Source: Dicaeum eximium (lineage: Eukaryota; Chordata; Aves; Passeriformes; Dicaeidae). Taken from it: 64,000 nucleotides of DNA. The notes beneath the pieces were generated by a model. The model had not been told where the DNA came from, did not search any database, and was given only the letters and a program-made list of their open reading frames with translations. The translations under genes and the position numbers were made by a program. Positions 35,111 to 46,072 of the stretch are shown one piece after another; the stretch's first letter is position 1; each line of letters begins with the position of its first letter. Location of the stretch: contig VWZP01005331.1 of the NCBI GenBank assembly GCA_013396995.1, forward strand, positions 62,001 through 126,000. The letters are read 5' to 3'.

Positions 35111-38100
35111 GCTGCAGAATCGCGACTCCCTCGTCCTGGGATGCAGAATGCTGTGGGACAGAGGCCAGCAGGGATTCCGGGAAGGAGGGATGAGAACCAC
35201 CAGGCTGGGCTGTGGATTTCCCAGGGCAGGATGGGCTCAGGAGGTGCAGGGCTGAGCTCTGTGGTGACGGACCCTGCTGTCCCTTGATCTTGACCCTCCA
35301 GGACAAGGGGCAGGAATAGCTGAGCATCCCTGACAGGCACTCAGGGCTGCCAGAAGTGTCTTCCCGAAGCTGGCATTGATGGCACCTTTCCAGCACCTTT
35401 CCAGGCCAGTTGCGCAGTTCCAAAGCCCCCACCTGGCCAAGGGCATGGATCCTGCATGTGCCACACACCTGAGCTGTTTGGGGACCAGAGGTGCAATGTC
35501 CTTTCCCAAAACAAGTCCCAGACCTCTGTTTGGGCGCTTAGTGGTTCTTGTGCAACTGCCCATGCAGAAGGACCATTCACTTGGAGGAGAAGAGCCCCTT
35601 CCAGCCCAGCACCAGCATCAGCCTGGGTAACGTGTAGCTGGCCAGGAGGAGGGAAGGACAAGTGTCCCCTGGGATGCAGCAGGAGGTCTGGGAGAGCTGG
35701 GGATGGGGAGATACCATCAGATTCTCAAATCCCTCCTTGGACTTCAGCTGTGGTCTCACTTTGCCATGTGCCCTCAGGAAATGTGTCCTCAGCACCCCCA
35801 GCCACCTCCACTACTGAGCTGAGACTCCACTCTGCCCCTCCCAACCCTCGGCGTCTCCCTTCCCATGATGGACTAGACCAGGAAGGTGACATATCTCAGT
35901 CTAGAGGAGGGTTGGGGAAGGGTTGGGACCCCCCCTGGGCCCCCCTCCACCAGACTCCAGAACCCCAACTCTGTGGGCAGACCTGTGAGTTTGGAGGTAT
36001 CTACCATGAAGCAGTTTAGGGCTCTTTGCAGGCAGCCCTGAACTCACAAGGGGTGGATGTTCCACTTCCAGGTGCCCTTTGCAGGCCTGTCAGGAGCCCA
36101 CCAGTCTCTCCCCTTCACAAAGCAGAGCCTCCTCTTTCCACTGCAGCTCCTGAGGGGAAAGCACACAGAGGACCCATCATGCATCGGAGCTCCCTGTTTC
36201 CTTGCAGATTCCCTGAGCAGGGAGCACATCCCAGTTCCTTGCCCACCTGCCTCCATCCCAGTGCACCAGGGACCCCTTAGGATGGGCATGTGGCAGCTGG
36301 GCCCTGTTCCTGCCATGCTTTGAGAGCTCTTGTAGCTTGCCCCCTCCCCTTCCCCCTCACAAAACTGCCCCCTCCTGCATCTGGTGCTGGGCCTCTCCTT
36401 TCCCTACCACACCAGACGCAGGGGCCTTGGTGGTTTCTGCCCCTGTGCCCCGACATGGAGGTGACAGGCAGGATGGGGCACCCATTCCTGACATGCCCCA
36501 GGCTTTGCCATCCTCACTACAGCAGCATTTCACTCCAGGTACCAGGACAACTCAGGTCATCTTCTCTGTCACCTCCACCTGCCAAGGTCTCTTCAGCCAG
36601 TTTCCAAGGAAAATGGTCTTAAGTTGGTGTGTGTTTGGGGCTTTCCCCCCACCCCTACCACCTGTCCCCAAGGCTCTCCACATCCCTGAAGAAACGAGTT
36701 CCCCCAGGCACACAGGGTGACCAAAAGGCACCTAGGAAAGTCCAAGTCCACACTGGGAGCCAGTGAAGCAAGTGAAAGTGGATTTAGGGTGAAACAGGAA
36801 TGATTCTCAGAGTAGGAGCACCTCTCCTGTCAGGAAAGGCTGAGAGAATTGGGATTGTTCAGCATGGAAAAAGAAGTTTCAGGGTGACCTAACTGTCGCC
36901 TTTCAGTACCTGAAGGGAAATTACAGGAGAGATGGAGAGAGACAATTTACAAAGGCCTGTGTTAGATGGGATATTAGGAAGCAGTTCTTGAGGGTGGGGA
37001 GGCCCTGGCACAGGGTGCCCAGAGAAGCTGTGGCTGCCCCTGGATAACTGGCAGTGTCCAAGGCCAGGCTGGATGGGACTTAGAGCAGCTTGGGACAGCA
37101 GAACATGTACCTGCCCATGGTAGGGAACGAGAAGGTCTTTAAAGTTCCTTCCAGGCCAAACCATTCCATGATTCCATGATGGTGCTGCCGGCCCTGACGA
37201 CACCTCAATGTACCAGGCACAGAGCAGCCCAGGGGCAGAATGGGGGGGGGTCACCCTGCCTCAGCCCCCTGAGCAGGATCCAATGTGCTCTCATACCCGT
37301 CCCCCTTCACCTGTAGCCTGGGTGGCCCAAGTGAGAGGCCGAGGGCCACTGTGACCTGGCTGTGGGCAGCGCCGGAAGGGCCTCGTGCAGGTGGGGACAG
37401 ACATTTCCCGGCAGCTGCCTCTGCAGAGGCACCGAGGGCTCTGTGGTTTGGAAAGTCGCTTTTCTCGTCCGCAGGGAGAGCAGAGGTATCGGTTCTCAAA
37501 ACCTGCACGAAAATCCACTGGCTCGTGTTTCCTGCCCCGCTGCCGGGGCTGCCCTGGCCCCGCTGCCTAGAGCTGCCAGGCTGCTCGGGATGCCAAACCT
37601 GCAGCATTCTTGGGCCTGGCTGAAATATTTGAGCGTCATTTGGTGCAGGGGGAGGAGCTGTCCTGACTCATATCTCAGCTCCCAGCCTGTTGACGCTTTT
37701 CTCTACCGATTCCCACTCTGGCTACTGCCGCACATTTTTCCTCCAGTTTCTTCAACGTGAGAGCTCCCTGCCCTACTTTTTGCAGCGAATAAAAAGCTCT
37801 GCATCATTTGCTTTTTTGCTCGTACAAACCCCAGACAGCTCTGGGGCTGGAGTCTCACTCAAGGGCTGCTTCTGGGAGCCTTGTTGGAGCAGAGGATCAC
37901 CGGGGCTGTGCCATGTGGGATGTGGGCCCGGCATGGGTGGGCGAGGGAGCTTGGAGGGAATGGACTCAGGGGCCAACCTGGTGAGAGGCACCGCATTCTT
38001 GGAAGCACCACTGGCACAGGAGGTGCAGCTTTCAAGGACCACCACCTTCATTTTCCTGACTGGGGTGGCTTCTTTTCACCTGCACTGCAGCTCCTGCCTG

Positions 38101-40284
38101 GAGTACTTGGGCTTCTAGCAAGGGGTGAGGTCTCTGCAGGGTTTCCAAACCCCCTCAGTTTCCCTAAGAGGCACAGTGACGGTGCACACTGTTCCCTAGG
38201 GATAATTTCCTAAACAAAGTTCCCAGCCCTGAATGGTGACTGCAACTTCCCAGAAAGGGAGATGAGAACCATGGAGCCTCAGCCCCACAGCAACCCCAGC
38301 CAAACAAGCCAATCCTGCTCAGGGTCCTGTGCAGAGCCCTCTCATCACCTCCTTTGCATCATGGGCCAGGGGACAAGGGTCTTGGGTCCTGATGTGGCTC
38401 CAGCCTTGAAGCAGCTCCAGCATGGCCATTCCCTGCAGCCAGGGGAGGGCAGTTGGATTGAAAGGTGCTGTGAAACAGCAGAAAATGGAGCTTGTGCCTC
38501 AGTCGGTCTACAGCAGTTCCCCAGCCCCAGCACAAAGCCGTGCTGCCACCCCGTGGCACTGCCAGCGTGACGCTCCCCGGGCTGGACATGGCAGGGGGGT
38601 GGATTTATCATGCTGCATCCTCCCAGCCTGTATAGAGCCAAGCCCTTGCTCCCCAAACCCATCTCCAGCCAGCTGGAGAAAGAGCCACCCATCTCATCCT
38701 CCTTGTCCCCTTCCATCTTTAACATGTCAGGCTGCCCGGACAGCCCTGGCTGCAGCTTTCTCAGACCATTCCAGAGGGGATGAATGCATCTGGGGGGATC
38801 CCAGGTCACCCTGCGCTGCTCACAGCACAGCTGGGCCAAAATTGCCCTCCAGAGCCCAGAAGTCCATGCCCAGAATGCTTAACCCAAGCATCCTGCATAC
38901 GCAGGCCCTGGGCTGCTGGGACAGTCACACCTCTTGTCCCACAGGCCTATTAGGAATTCCCAAGGTCAATCTTCTGCCCAGACTGCAACCCAGCAAGCCT
39001 GAAGGATGATTCACCAGGCAACTCAAGGGCTTTGATTTCACCAGGGATGTGTGAAAGTCACGATTTTTTTGACTGCAGAACCAAACCTGCTGCTCCCTCT
39101 ACCCAAGAGGAGAGCCCAACCCCCAGACCAGGAGCCAACGTGCTCTCAGCTCTTCCCACAAAAGGTGACCTGCACCTGGAGACATCTGCTGGAGCTCAGA
39201 GTCCAGCAAGGACTTGACTTGGCCTTGGTCTCCACTGAGCAAATACTCGTTAATTCAGCACATCTGCAAGGGCCCATGCAAAAGGTGGCTTAAGGCATCT
39301 TTCTCCGCAGGCCCCCTGTGTTCCAGGCTTCTCCCACCACATACCTGCTTCAGTCTCCACAGGAGGCCATGCTCTGTCTGACCTGGGGCACGTGGGACTC
39401 ATTTCTCATGGCCAGCTCTATAAACCAAAGCAGTGCAGAGAGGGCATCACCTCTGCACTCCTGGCAGTGTCACTCCTCAGCCACTCCTGAATTCGCTGTG
39501 CTGCAGCCATTCTCATGCCAGACCAAGTGCAATTTTCAGGCTCTACTGGTTTTCCATTATTTGTCTCCAGAAAACAAAACTTGAGCTTTCCAGCTCCAGT
39601 ATTGTCTCAGGAAAAAAAAAAAAAAGGTTATTTCACAGAGCTACTGATCGAGGACTCAACCCTTCTGGATCCACGGCTGCTGCTGGACTGAAACAAAATA
39701 ACTCAAGCAAGAGCCATCAGCTAAGAAGGCTGAATCCCTCAGGAGTTCAAGTGTTAGGGACACTAAGCTGACACTTGTAACAGTCAGATCTGCAGAATAG
39801 GAGACTGAGTGGGTGTTTCCACCCTTGCTTTTCCACCCTCCCTTGTGCAAGGCCTGGTGCTGCCTTTCAACCACAGGAGCAATAGGCCTGTCCTGCTCTG
39901 CCTGTCCTGGAGCCCAGCAACAGCCAGTGGATGGTCCTGGAAGCTCTATCCTGCTACTGCATCCCTTGTACAGGACCTGCAGGCCCAGGGCTCCGTGACC
40001 TCCATGTAACCAACTCTACAGGAAGCACTGGCCATCACCGAAACTGCTCCATCCAGCTGGGAATTGCAGGTTTCCCACAGGGAAGGACACCCAGCGCAGC
40101 CAGGGCAGGATCTCCCTCTCAAGGCAGGAATGTGGCCCATGGCACAAGCAGTGACAATCGCAGGCTCCAAATAGTGTGGCACAGGCAAGGGGGTGAGTGT
40201 GAGCCCCCCCCACCTCACCACCCTGCAGTGGTGAAACCAGTGACAGAGTGACAGCTGGACCCAGCCCTGACCAGGCAGTGGGTT
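35111..40284. other. intergenic stretch between the 34.9-kb island and SUPT4H1
   Basis: This contains a CR1 copy (36808-37180) and otherwise unremarkable sequence. No gene was recognised. Confidence 0.5.
36808..37180 (+). repeat. CR1 LINE 3' end
   Basis: The run begins at CTCAGAGTAGGAGCACCTC, passes through GTGCCCAGAGAAGCTGTGGC and TCCAAGGCCAGGCTGGATGG, and ends ACCATTCCATGATTCCATGA. Both terminal copies of the CR1 end motif are present. Confidence 0.92.
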
Positions 40285-40290
40285 TTATTG
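40285..40290 (-). terminator. SUPT4H1 poly(A) signal
   Basis: AATAAA on the minus strand lies about 320 nt past the SUPT4H1 stop codon. It gives a 3' UTR of roughly 340 nt. Confidence 0.75.
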
Positions 40291-40609
40291 AACTATTTAC
40301 ACAGCTATTTCCCAAATCCCCTCTTTCCCACACCAATTGTAAAAAAGCTTGGGCATCACAATTAACCCTTGAGCATCACGATTAAACACCCTTTCCCAGC
40401 TCTACTAACACCCTTCCCCCTGGCAAGGCTCAGATAAACATCTGTGGTCTGTGGTGTGGTAGAGTCCAGAGGTACTGAGAGAGGGGAGCTGAGCCAGCAC
40501 ACTCCGAGTCCAGCCCCACTTCCCTACAGGACAAAACTCAGAGGTTTTAAAGCAGTGCCCACTGCCTCTTCCATGCAGCACTGGGATCTCCAGGCAGCAC
40601 AAGGGCCCT

Positions 40610-40677
40610 TCAGGTTTTTATGGCTGTGTCCCGAGACTTGTAGGCCACGCCACGGCTCTTCAGCTCTCGGACGATCC
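40610..40677 (-). CDS. SUPT4H1: SUPT4H1 exon 5 (last)
   Basis: After a CTGCAG acceptor, the 68 nt encode IVRELKSRGVAYKSRDTAIK plus Thr and TGA, the conserved C-terminus. Confidence 0.98.
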
Positions 40678-42793
40678 CTGCAGCAAGGAGACAAACACAT
40701 TTCAGTCTTCTCCTGGAATGAGGAGCCCTTGGAACATCTGGTGGCTCTGTCATGTAGAACTGGATAATCATCTTTGTTTCACAGAATCGTGGAATATCAT
40801 AATTTGGAAGGGAGGGATGCACAAAGATCATGGGAGTCCAGGTCCTGGCCCTGCTCAGACGCCCCAACAATCCCACTCTGTTCATCCCTGGGAGCATTGT
40901 GCAAACACTCCTGGAGCTTTGCCAGATTTGGAGCCTGTGCAGTGCCCCACCATCCTCTGGGGGAAGAACTTTTCCCTGATATCCCATTTAAACCCTAACC
41001 CTGGGTATTTCAGATGTGCCTGGGCTGTATCGGAAGCCCTCAGCTTCCAGCCTCATGATGTTTCCAGCTCTTTCCCAATGCAGAGTTCAGTCAGAAATAA
41101 GGAACCTGGGATTCCAGACACAGGCATAGCCTTCACCCCAGGGGTTTGGGATTCACTCCTGGGTTAGGAGTCTGCTCTGGGGCTAAATACTGGGCAGGAA
41201 CTCAGCTGGATGGATAATGCCCTTTCTGCATTCCAGAGATCAAGCAAATCCTCTGTGCCCTCCACTCCATTTGCAAACACACAAATCCACCAGGGCATGA
41301 GCCCTTCGTGCGGGAGGAGAGGTGTGCTCACTGGGATTGCCACAACAGCACCCCATCCTGCAAAAACCCTTTTCTATGAACAAAACTTTATGTTTTTCTG
41401 CAGCTGAATGGTTTGAGATGTGCCCGCTTTCCAGAATCACTTATTAATCCCAGTTTATCCCTCTGACAGCCAGGCTTTAGTCAGCAGTTTACAATATAAA
41501 CTTCTGGCATGGGCAGTGCTGAACCCTGAAACTCCCTCTCCAGTCCAGCACCTCCTCGCAGTCACCTTTGCTGATCTCATCACACCTTTGCTGATCCCAT
41601 CACCCCCATGGCATGTTCCTTGTGCGGTGTTCAGAGCCCCAAACCCTGACTTCATCACACAGGTACCTTGGGGTAGGCGGCCAGTCACAGACACTGCATA
41701 GACACCTGGCTTGAAGGTACCTATGGGAAAGAAAACCCCAGGTTACCTCACATGGAGCAGCCAGGTGGGAATTCTCAACCTGTGCAGATGTCCCCTCACT
41801 GGGGGCAGAACCCCTTCCACAGCCCAACTGGCAGCTCTCACTACCCCTGAGAAGGGTTTGCAGAGAAGGGATCTCCAGCTCCCAAATTACTCACTGATCC
41901 GCTGCCACTTGGAGACCCAGCTGTCCTCAGGGCTCATCATGGTGATGATCCTGTGGGAGGGATGGCAGTGAGGGGATGTCTCCTCGCTGGGTGACCCCAC
42001 AGTGCCACTTTGGTGTCCCCAGGCTCCTGGGGGACTGTGGCCAAGCCCAGGCCCACTCACCCATCAAAGGAGGAGCTGGTGCAGTCATAGACCATCTCGC
42101 GGTTGCCCTTCATCTGCAAATACGTCTCGCAGTTGTCACAGCCATCGTACTCGAACTGGTCTATGGTCTAAGACCACGGGTGTCAGGGACCGGGACCAGC
42201 CGGGAGCCGGGTGGCCGCGGGGCCGGGAAAAGGGAGGAAGCCCCGGGAAGGAGGGTTCAGGGCTCAGAGCCAGGGCCGGGGTGGACGGGAAGCACACAGA
42301 GGCTGCAGGAGGCAGGGGAGGACGAGAAGCCTGGGTGGGGAAGGGCCGTGGCAAGAGCGGGGAGGCCGGGCCGGAGTCGGAGGGACAGACCAGGGCGAGG
42401 AAAGACCAGGAAGGTCCAGGCCGGGGAGGGGGCCTGGGCCGGGAAGGGCCGAGACAAGGAGGGCCAAAACGGGCGGGGAAAGGGCCGGGGAGGGCAGAAA
42501 GGCTCGGGCTGGGGTCGAGAAGGAATAGAGGGGGCAGGGAAGGGCCGAGGCCGGACCGGGGAGGCCCGAGCCGACGTGGGCGGGCCGGGACACGGAGTGC
42601 CGGGGCCGGGGAGAAGGTAGGGGCTGCAAGGCTTAAGCCGCGCGGAGGAAGGTCCGGGACCGGCGGGGAGCAATCCCTGTGCCGGCCACTGTCCCCCTCC
42701 CCTTCCCGGTCCCACCTTGACGAGGGAGCAGAGCAGGCAGGCGCGCAGGTGCCGCAGGTCCTTGGGGACGGTCTCCAGCGAGATCGCGGCCAT
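40610..42793 (-). CDS. SUPT4H1: SUPT4H1, transcription elongation factor SPT4, complete
   Basis: SPT4 pairs with SPT5 to form DSIF, which binds RNA polymerase II in the nucleus and controls promoter-proximal pausing and processive elongation. The joined minus-strand exons are 42793-42716, 42167-42061, 41950-41895, 41720-41667 and 40677-40610, giving 363 nt including the stop (120 aa). All junctions have GT-AG sites and matching phases. The protein has the zinc finger C19-x2-C22 and C36-x2-C39 and the conserved SPEDSWVSKWQR core, and it ends in SRGVAYKSRDTAIKT as in mammals. It is three residues longer than the 117-aa human protein because it begins MAAISLETVPKD rather than MALETVPKD. A CpG island covers exon 1. 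RNF43 lies upstream in the same orientation. Confidence 0.98.
40779..41000 (-). repeat. CR1 LINE 3' fragment in SUPT4H1 intron 4
   Basis: It begins TCACAGAATCGTGGAATATC and continues through GCCCCAACAATCCCACTCTG and GAAGAACTTTTCCCTGATAT, the reverse complement of an avian CR1 3' part. Confidence 0.88.
41667..41720 (-). CDS. SUPT4H1: SUPT4H1 exon 4
   Basis: The 54 nt encode TFKPGVYAVSVTGRLPQ. The acceptor is CCATAG and the donor GTACCT is weak, but phase and homology fix both edges. Confidence 0.96.
41895..41950 (-). CDS. SUPT4H1: SUPT4H1 exon 3
   Basis: The 56 nt encode IITMMSPEDSWVSKWQRI, the SPT5-contacting core. A CCCACAG acceptor and a GTGAGT donor flank it. Confidence 0.97.
42061..42167 (-). 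CDS. SUPT4H1: SUPT4H1 exon 2
   Basis: The 107 nt run from a GTCTTAG acceptor to GG|GTGAGT. They encode TIDQFEYDGCDNCETYLQMK through SSSFD, with zinc ligands Cys36 and Cys39, and end two bases into a Gly codon. Confidence 0.98.
42180..42660 (+). repeat. G-rich degenerate repeat tract in SUPT4H1 intron 1
   Basis: Words like GGGAAGGGCCGAG and GGCCGGGGAGGG recur irregularly on the plus strand, which is the template strand for SUPT4H1. Many GGG runs give G-quadruplex potential. The long ORFs across it reflect base composition. Confidence 0.6.
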
Positions 42794-43020
42794 CGCTGCC
42801 CCGGTCTCATTCTGCGGCTGCGCCGCGGCCTCGAACCCGCCCCGGGAACGAGAACGGGCCCGCCCCGGCCCCAGACCCGCTCCGGGAACGGGAAGGGCTC
42901 CGGGCTTGCCCCGGCCCTGGATCCACCCCGGGTCCGAGCGGGCGCGGCGGGCGGGGGCCTCTGTCACGGCCGGGCGGGGCCTCGGGTCCTTCCCCGCGGG
43001 CTCCTCCGCCAGCGCAGCCC
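42660..43020 (-). promoter_or_regulatory. CpG-island promoter of SUPT4H1
   Basis: Dense CpG surrounds exon 1 and extends about 230 bp upstream of the ATG, then stops abruptly at an AT-rich patch (43060-43150). The transcription start was not located. Confidence 0.75.
42716..42793 (-). CDS. SUPT4H1: SUPT4H1 exon 1
   Basis: The ATG at 42793 in GCGATGG context opens 26 codons ending CSLVK at AAG|GTGGGA, phase 0. It contains zinc ligands Cys19 and Cys22. Confidence 0.97.
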
Positions 43021-43059
43021 CGCGCACGAAGAACAAATGCAGGCAGCAGACCGGTACAT

Positions 43060-46024
43060 GGATAAATATATTAGTAAATAAATATATTTCTGAGCACATC
43101 AGCATATTCACACATCTTTGTGTTTATCGGACATAAATACAGTTTTGCATACATATAAAACTTCCCCCCCCGTGTGTGGTCTTTCTTTTTTTCCTGGGTC
43201 ATAATTTATTCCCAAACCCGGAGAGCCAGGACAGACTCAGCAAAAAAAACCCAAACTAAACAAAAGCAACAACAAAACGAACCGATATTCACATTTCCAA
43301 AGTATCTGAAGGATTTGTGCAGGAGGGGAGAGATCCAGCCAGCCTGACCATACAGCCAGTTCTGGGGGGGATCTCCTGGGAAGGAGGTCCCAGGGGCAGG
43401 ACTAGGCCTTCAGTTTGGATAGAGGGAGCTTGGGATGCTCTGGCTTCCATCAGTTTTTGGCTGTGACTTGGGATACGAAGAAGGAAAATGAGCTCTGCAT
43501 CACTGCAGGGATGCTGGAGAAATTCCATGGTGGAGCCCACAGGCCCTAAGCACTCAAAAGCATCACCCAGAAGCAAGAGGCAAAGAATTGTGAGGAACCA
43601 TTCCCTATTTTCTCAGATACTGCTTCTTCCTTTCCAGGCAGCCAAGGATAGTCATCCATCTACTAAAGAGGATCTTTCAAACCAAAGTTCCCAGACAGTT
43701 TCTCCCTCTCCTCCCCCTGAGCCCCCACTGAGGCAGACCTGCACCTCCAGCATTTTCTACGTGAACAGGAGCAGCAGTGTAAGTTTAGGAAAGGGAGACA
43801 CCTGGAAGCAGGCCCTAGCAGCCTCATAATACTGCAGTGGGGAGTCAAGAGCGTGCACCTTTCCCAAAGACGCTTGTGGCTCACAAATTCAGGAAATCTC
43901 CTCTTCTGTTAGGGATAAGGAGGGAAAGAGAGGACTTTAGAGCTACACTTGTTCATTTCAGCTGTGAAATGCATCCCTGGAGGCTCTCTGCCTTCCTGAC
44001 TCCTAAAAAAAGCAGTGGGAGCACCCCGACTTCATGACCCTCCCCCTCTGTTAAGCCTCTGAGCCCTCCAGGATGGTCGAGGTGGGAAGCTGGTTCAGAC
44101 AAGCCACAGACCAGGAGCACAAGAAGCCGAATGGGGTGAATCCACACCCGCTCCTGGATTTTTCCTCTAGTTTAAGACTGACTTCCCTGCGCAGGAGAAA
44201 ACTTCTGAGCTTGTGTCTTCTGCTTGTGCTGTAGGAGAAACAAGAGCCTGGAAAGGTCTAAATGTAATTCCGCTGGGTTCTTTGACGAAAGAAATTCAGC
44301 TCTTCCCTAGACTGAAAGGTCCCGCAGGGGCCTGGTCACAAGGAGACAAGGAATGAGCACTACAAGGGAATAATGTTGGGTTTAAAACAGTGCTATTGGC
44401 CGATCACCTGACTGTCAGGGACTGATTAGCAGCTGGGACAAAGATGCCTTTTTCAAGAATTAAGGGCAGCAAACCCTGTAAAAAGCCTTCCCAACAACAA
44501 AGGAAGGCAGAGAATTATCCTGAACTGGGACTGCATTACCAGAGCACTCTATTGAGAAGCTGCTGCTTCAAAGGAAGACACAGGAACCTTTACTGAGCAG
44601 ATAGGAAAGTCTGTCCCTACATCAAGTTTCACATTGTTAGGAGTTATCTTTAGCTGTAGTGTTGCATCCTCACCAATGCTTCCTTGTGCTTGGAAGCACT
44701 TGGTGCCACAGAAATGTGCACTTCACATGGGAATCTGGCTGATTCTTTGGCCTGACTGATCATTTAGGGCAATGAACTTGACAGGAATTCTCTGCTGTTT
44801 GAAAGCTGCATGGGTTGTATATTGTTTTGAATTTGTTTTTGAATTTGTCAGGTTTTATTCTGCTTGAATGTCTACAAATTATGAGATGTAGGAAATAAGA
44901 ACTAGTGACATTCAGAAAACCCCAAAATATTAATAAATGGGGAAGAGGGGGAACGTAATAAACCAGAGCCTGATGATTTCTCAAGTTTTCTCCCTGAATC
45001 ATCAAAATGTTGGAAAAGACAGAAAAATCCTTTTGAAGGATTTCAGGAATCTCAGATTATGAAGTTAAGGCTGGGTGATGGATAGGGCTCTGCTCTGCAT
45101 TTATTATAGAGGCTTTTGCTGGGAATTTTTGCTGTCTTGGGGCAATGAGAGGAAAGAGAGAAGCAGGAGCCACATGAACTCCAGGATTTTCCATTACTCC
45201 TGTGATGGGGACATCTAAGATATGTTTGAAATATGCTCTTAACAGGGCTGGCCATGACAGCTATTTGAGGGTAGGTGGAAGAGTTAGGGAGTGAGTGAGA
45301 GACTTTGTTCACATTGCCAGATGAGAGGGTGTATTCTTTGCAATGGAAAGAGTCTGACCCAGCTCCTTCCCAGAATTGCTGATGTCCCTGTGTCTTCCTC
45401 TCTCCTGCTGCTGGCAAACACAGTCAGTCGCCGAGTAGGTGTCAGCTGAAGGACACTGAGGTGACAAAAAGTGATGAGAGCTCTTGGTTTCCACTGAAGT
45501 CAGAAGCAGCACCTTGCAGGGCAGCCCTGTGAGCGGTGAGATGGAGAATAGTTTGTTCCTGTGTCTGAAATAAGCATGGAAAAGTTAATTGAAGAAATCT
45601 GGCTTTTGACCTAAGTGAGGAAATGAAGTCAGGAGCTACCAGGCCACAGAAAGTAATTTCTGCAGCTTTTGGTCTTTAAGGCTTGTTTATTTTTGCAGTG
45701 TTTAGTAAAACTTTCTGTGGCATGAAGATGCCAAAATAGCAGCTTGCACTCACTCGGTGAGCTCTCCCTGGGAGCCCTGCCCAGCTCGGAATGATGCCAC
45801 GGGATGACAAGGGGCTGCCTGTGCCTTCAGAGGAGAAGGGGCCCGGAGAGCAGGGCTCTGTTTGTGTGACCATCAGGGCGTGGTGATGTGTCAGGAGACC
45901 ATGAGTGGCCCCTTGCTCTTGGCAGTCTGTGTCTCAGCAGGGCAGGGCTGGGCAGAGCCAGATGTGAGCAGCTCCATCAACATCTGTGTCCACTCCAGCT
46001 CCCAGTGAGCAAACAGGCCAGTGT
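43060..46024. other. intergenic stretch between RNF43 stop and SUPT4H1 promoter
   Basis: It may include RNF43 3' UTR if the proximal poly(A) signal is skipped. Minus-strand AATAAA hexamers occur near 45686, 45099 and 44853. No other gene was recognised. Confidence 0.5.
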
Positions 46025-46030
46025 TTTATT
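46025..46030 (-). terminator. AATAAA overlapping the RNF43 stop codon
   Basis: The minus strand reads GTT TAA TAA AAC, so the hexamer AATAAA shares two bases with the RNF43 stop. Use of it would give a 3' UTR of only a few tens of bases. Usage is not proven. Confidence 0.45.
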
Positions 46031-46072
46031 AAACTGAGTGTTCATAGACATCCTGGACCTCCTCTTCAGATC
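46029..46072 (-). CDS. RNF43: RNF43 last exon (13 codons)
   Basis: A long pyrimidine tract ending TTTGAATGCAG precedes 44 nt encoding SEEEVQDVYEHSV and TAA, equivalent to human SEEELEELCEQAV. The split Gly codon (G|GA) matches the phase of the previous exon. A 6.1-kb intron separates the two. Confidence 0.93.

Noticed and set aside
34434..35468. 344-codon minus-strand ORF
   Set aside because: It starts at a non-ATG codon and crosses a CpG island where stops are rare; the translation resembles no family I know.
42002..43081. 359-codon plus-strand ORF and 284-codon minus-strand ORF across SUPT4H1 intron 1
   Set aside because: Composition-driven open frames in a GC-rich CpG island; they cross verified SUPT4H1 exons in the wrong frame or strand.
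45676..45873. candidate last exon of RNF43
   Set aside because: The peptide lacks the acidic family C-terminus; the exon at 46029-46072 matches it with correct phase.
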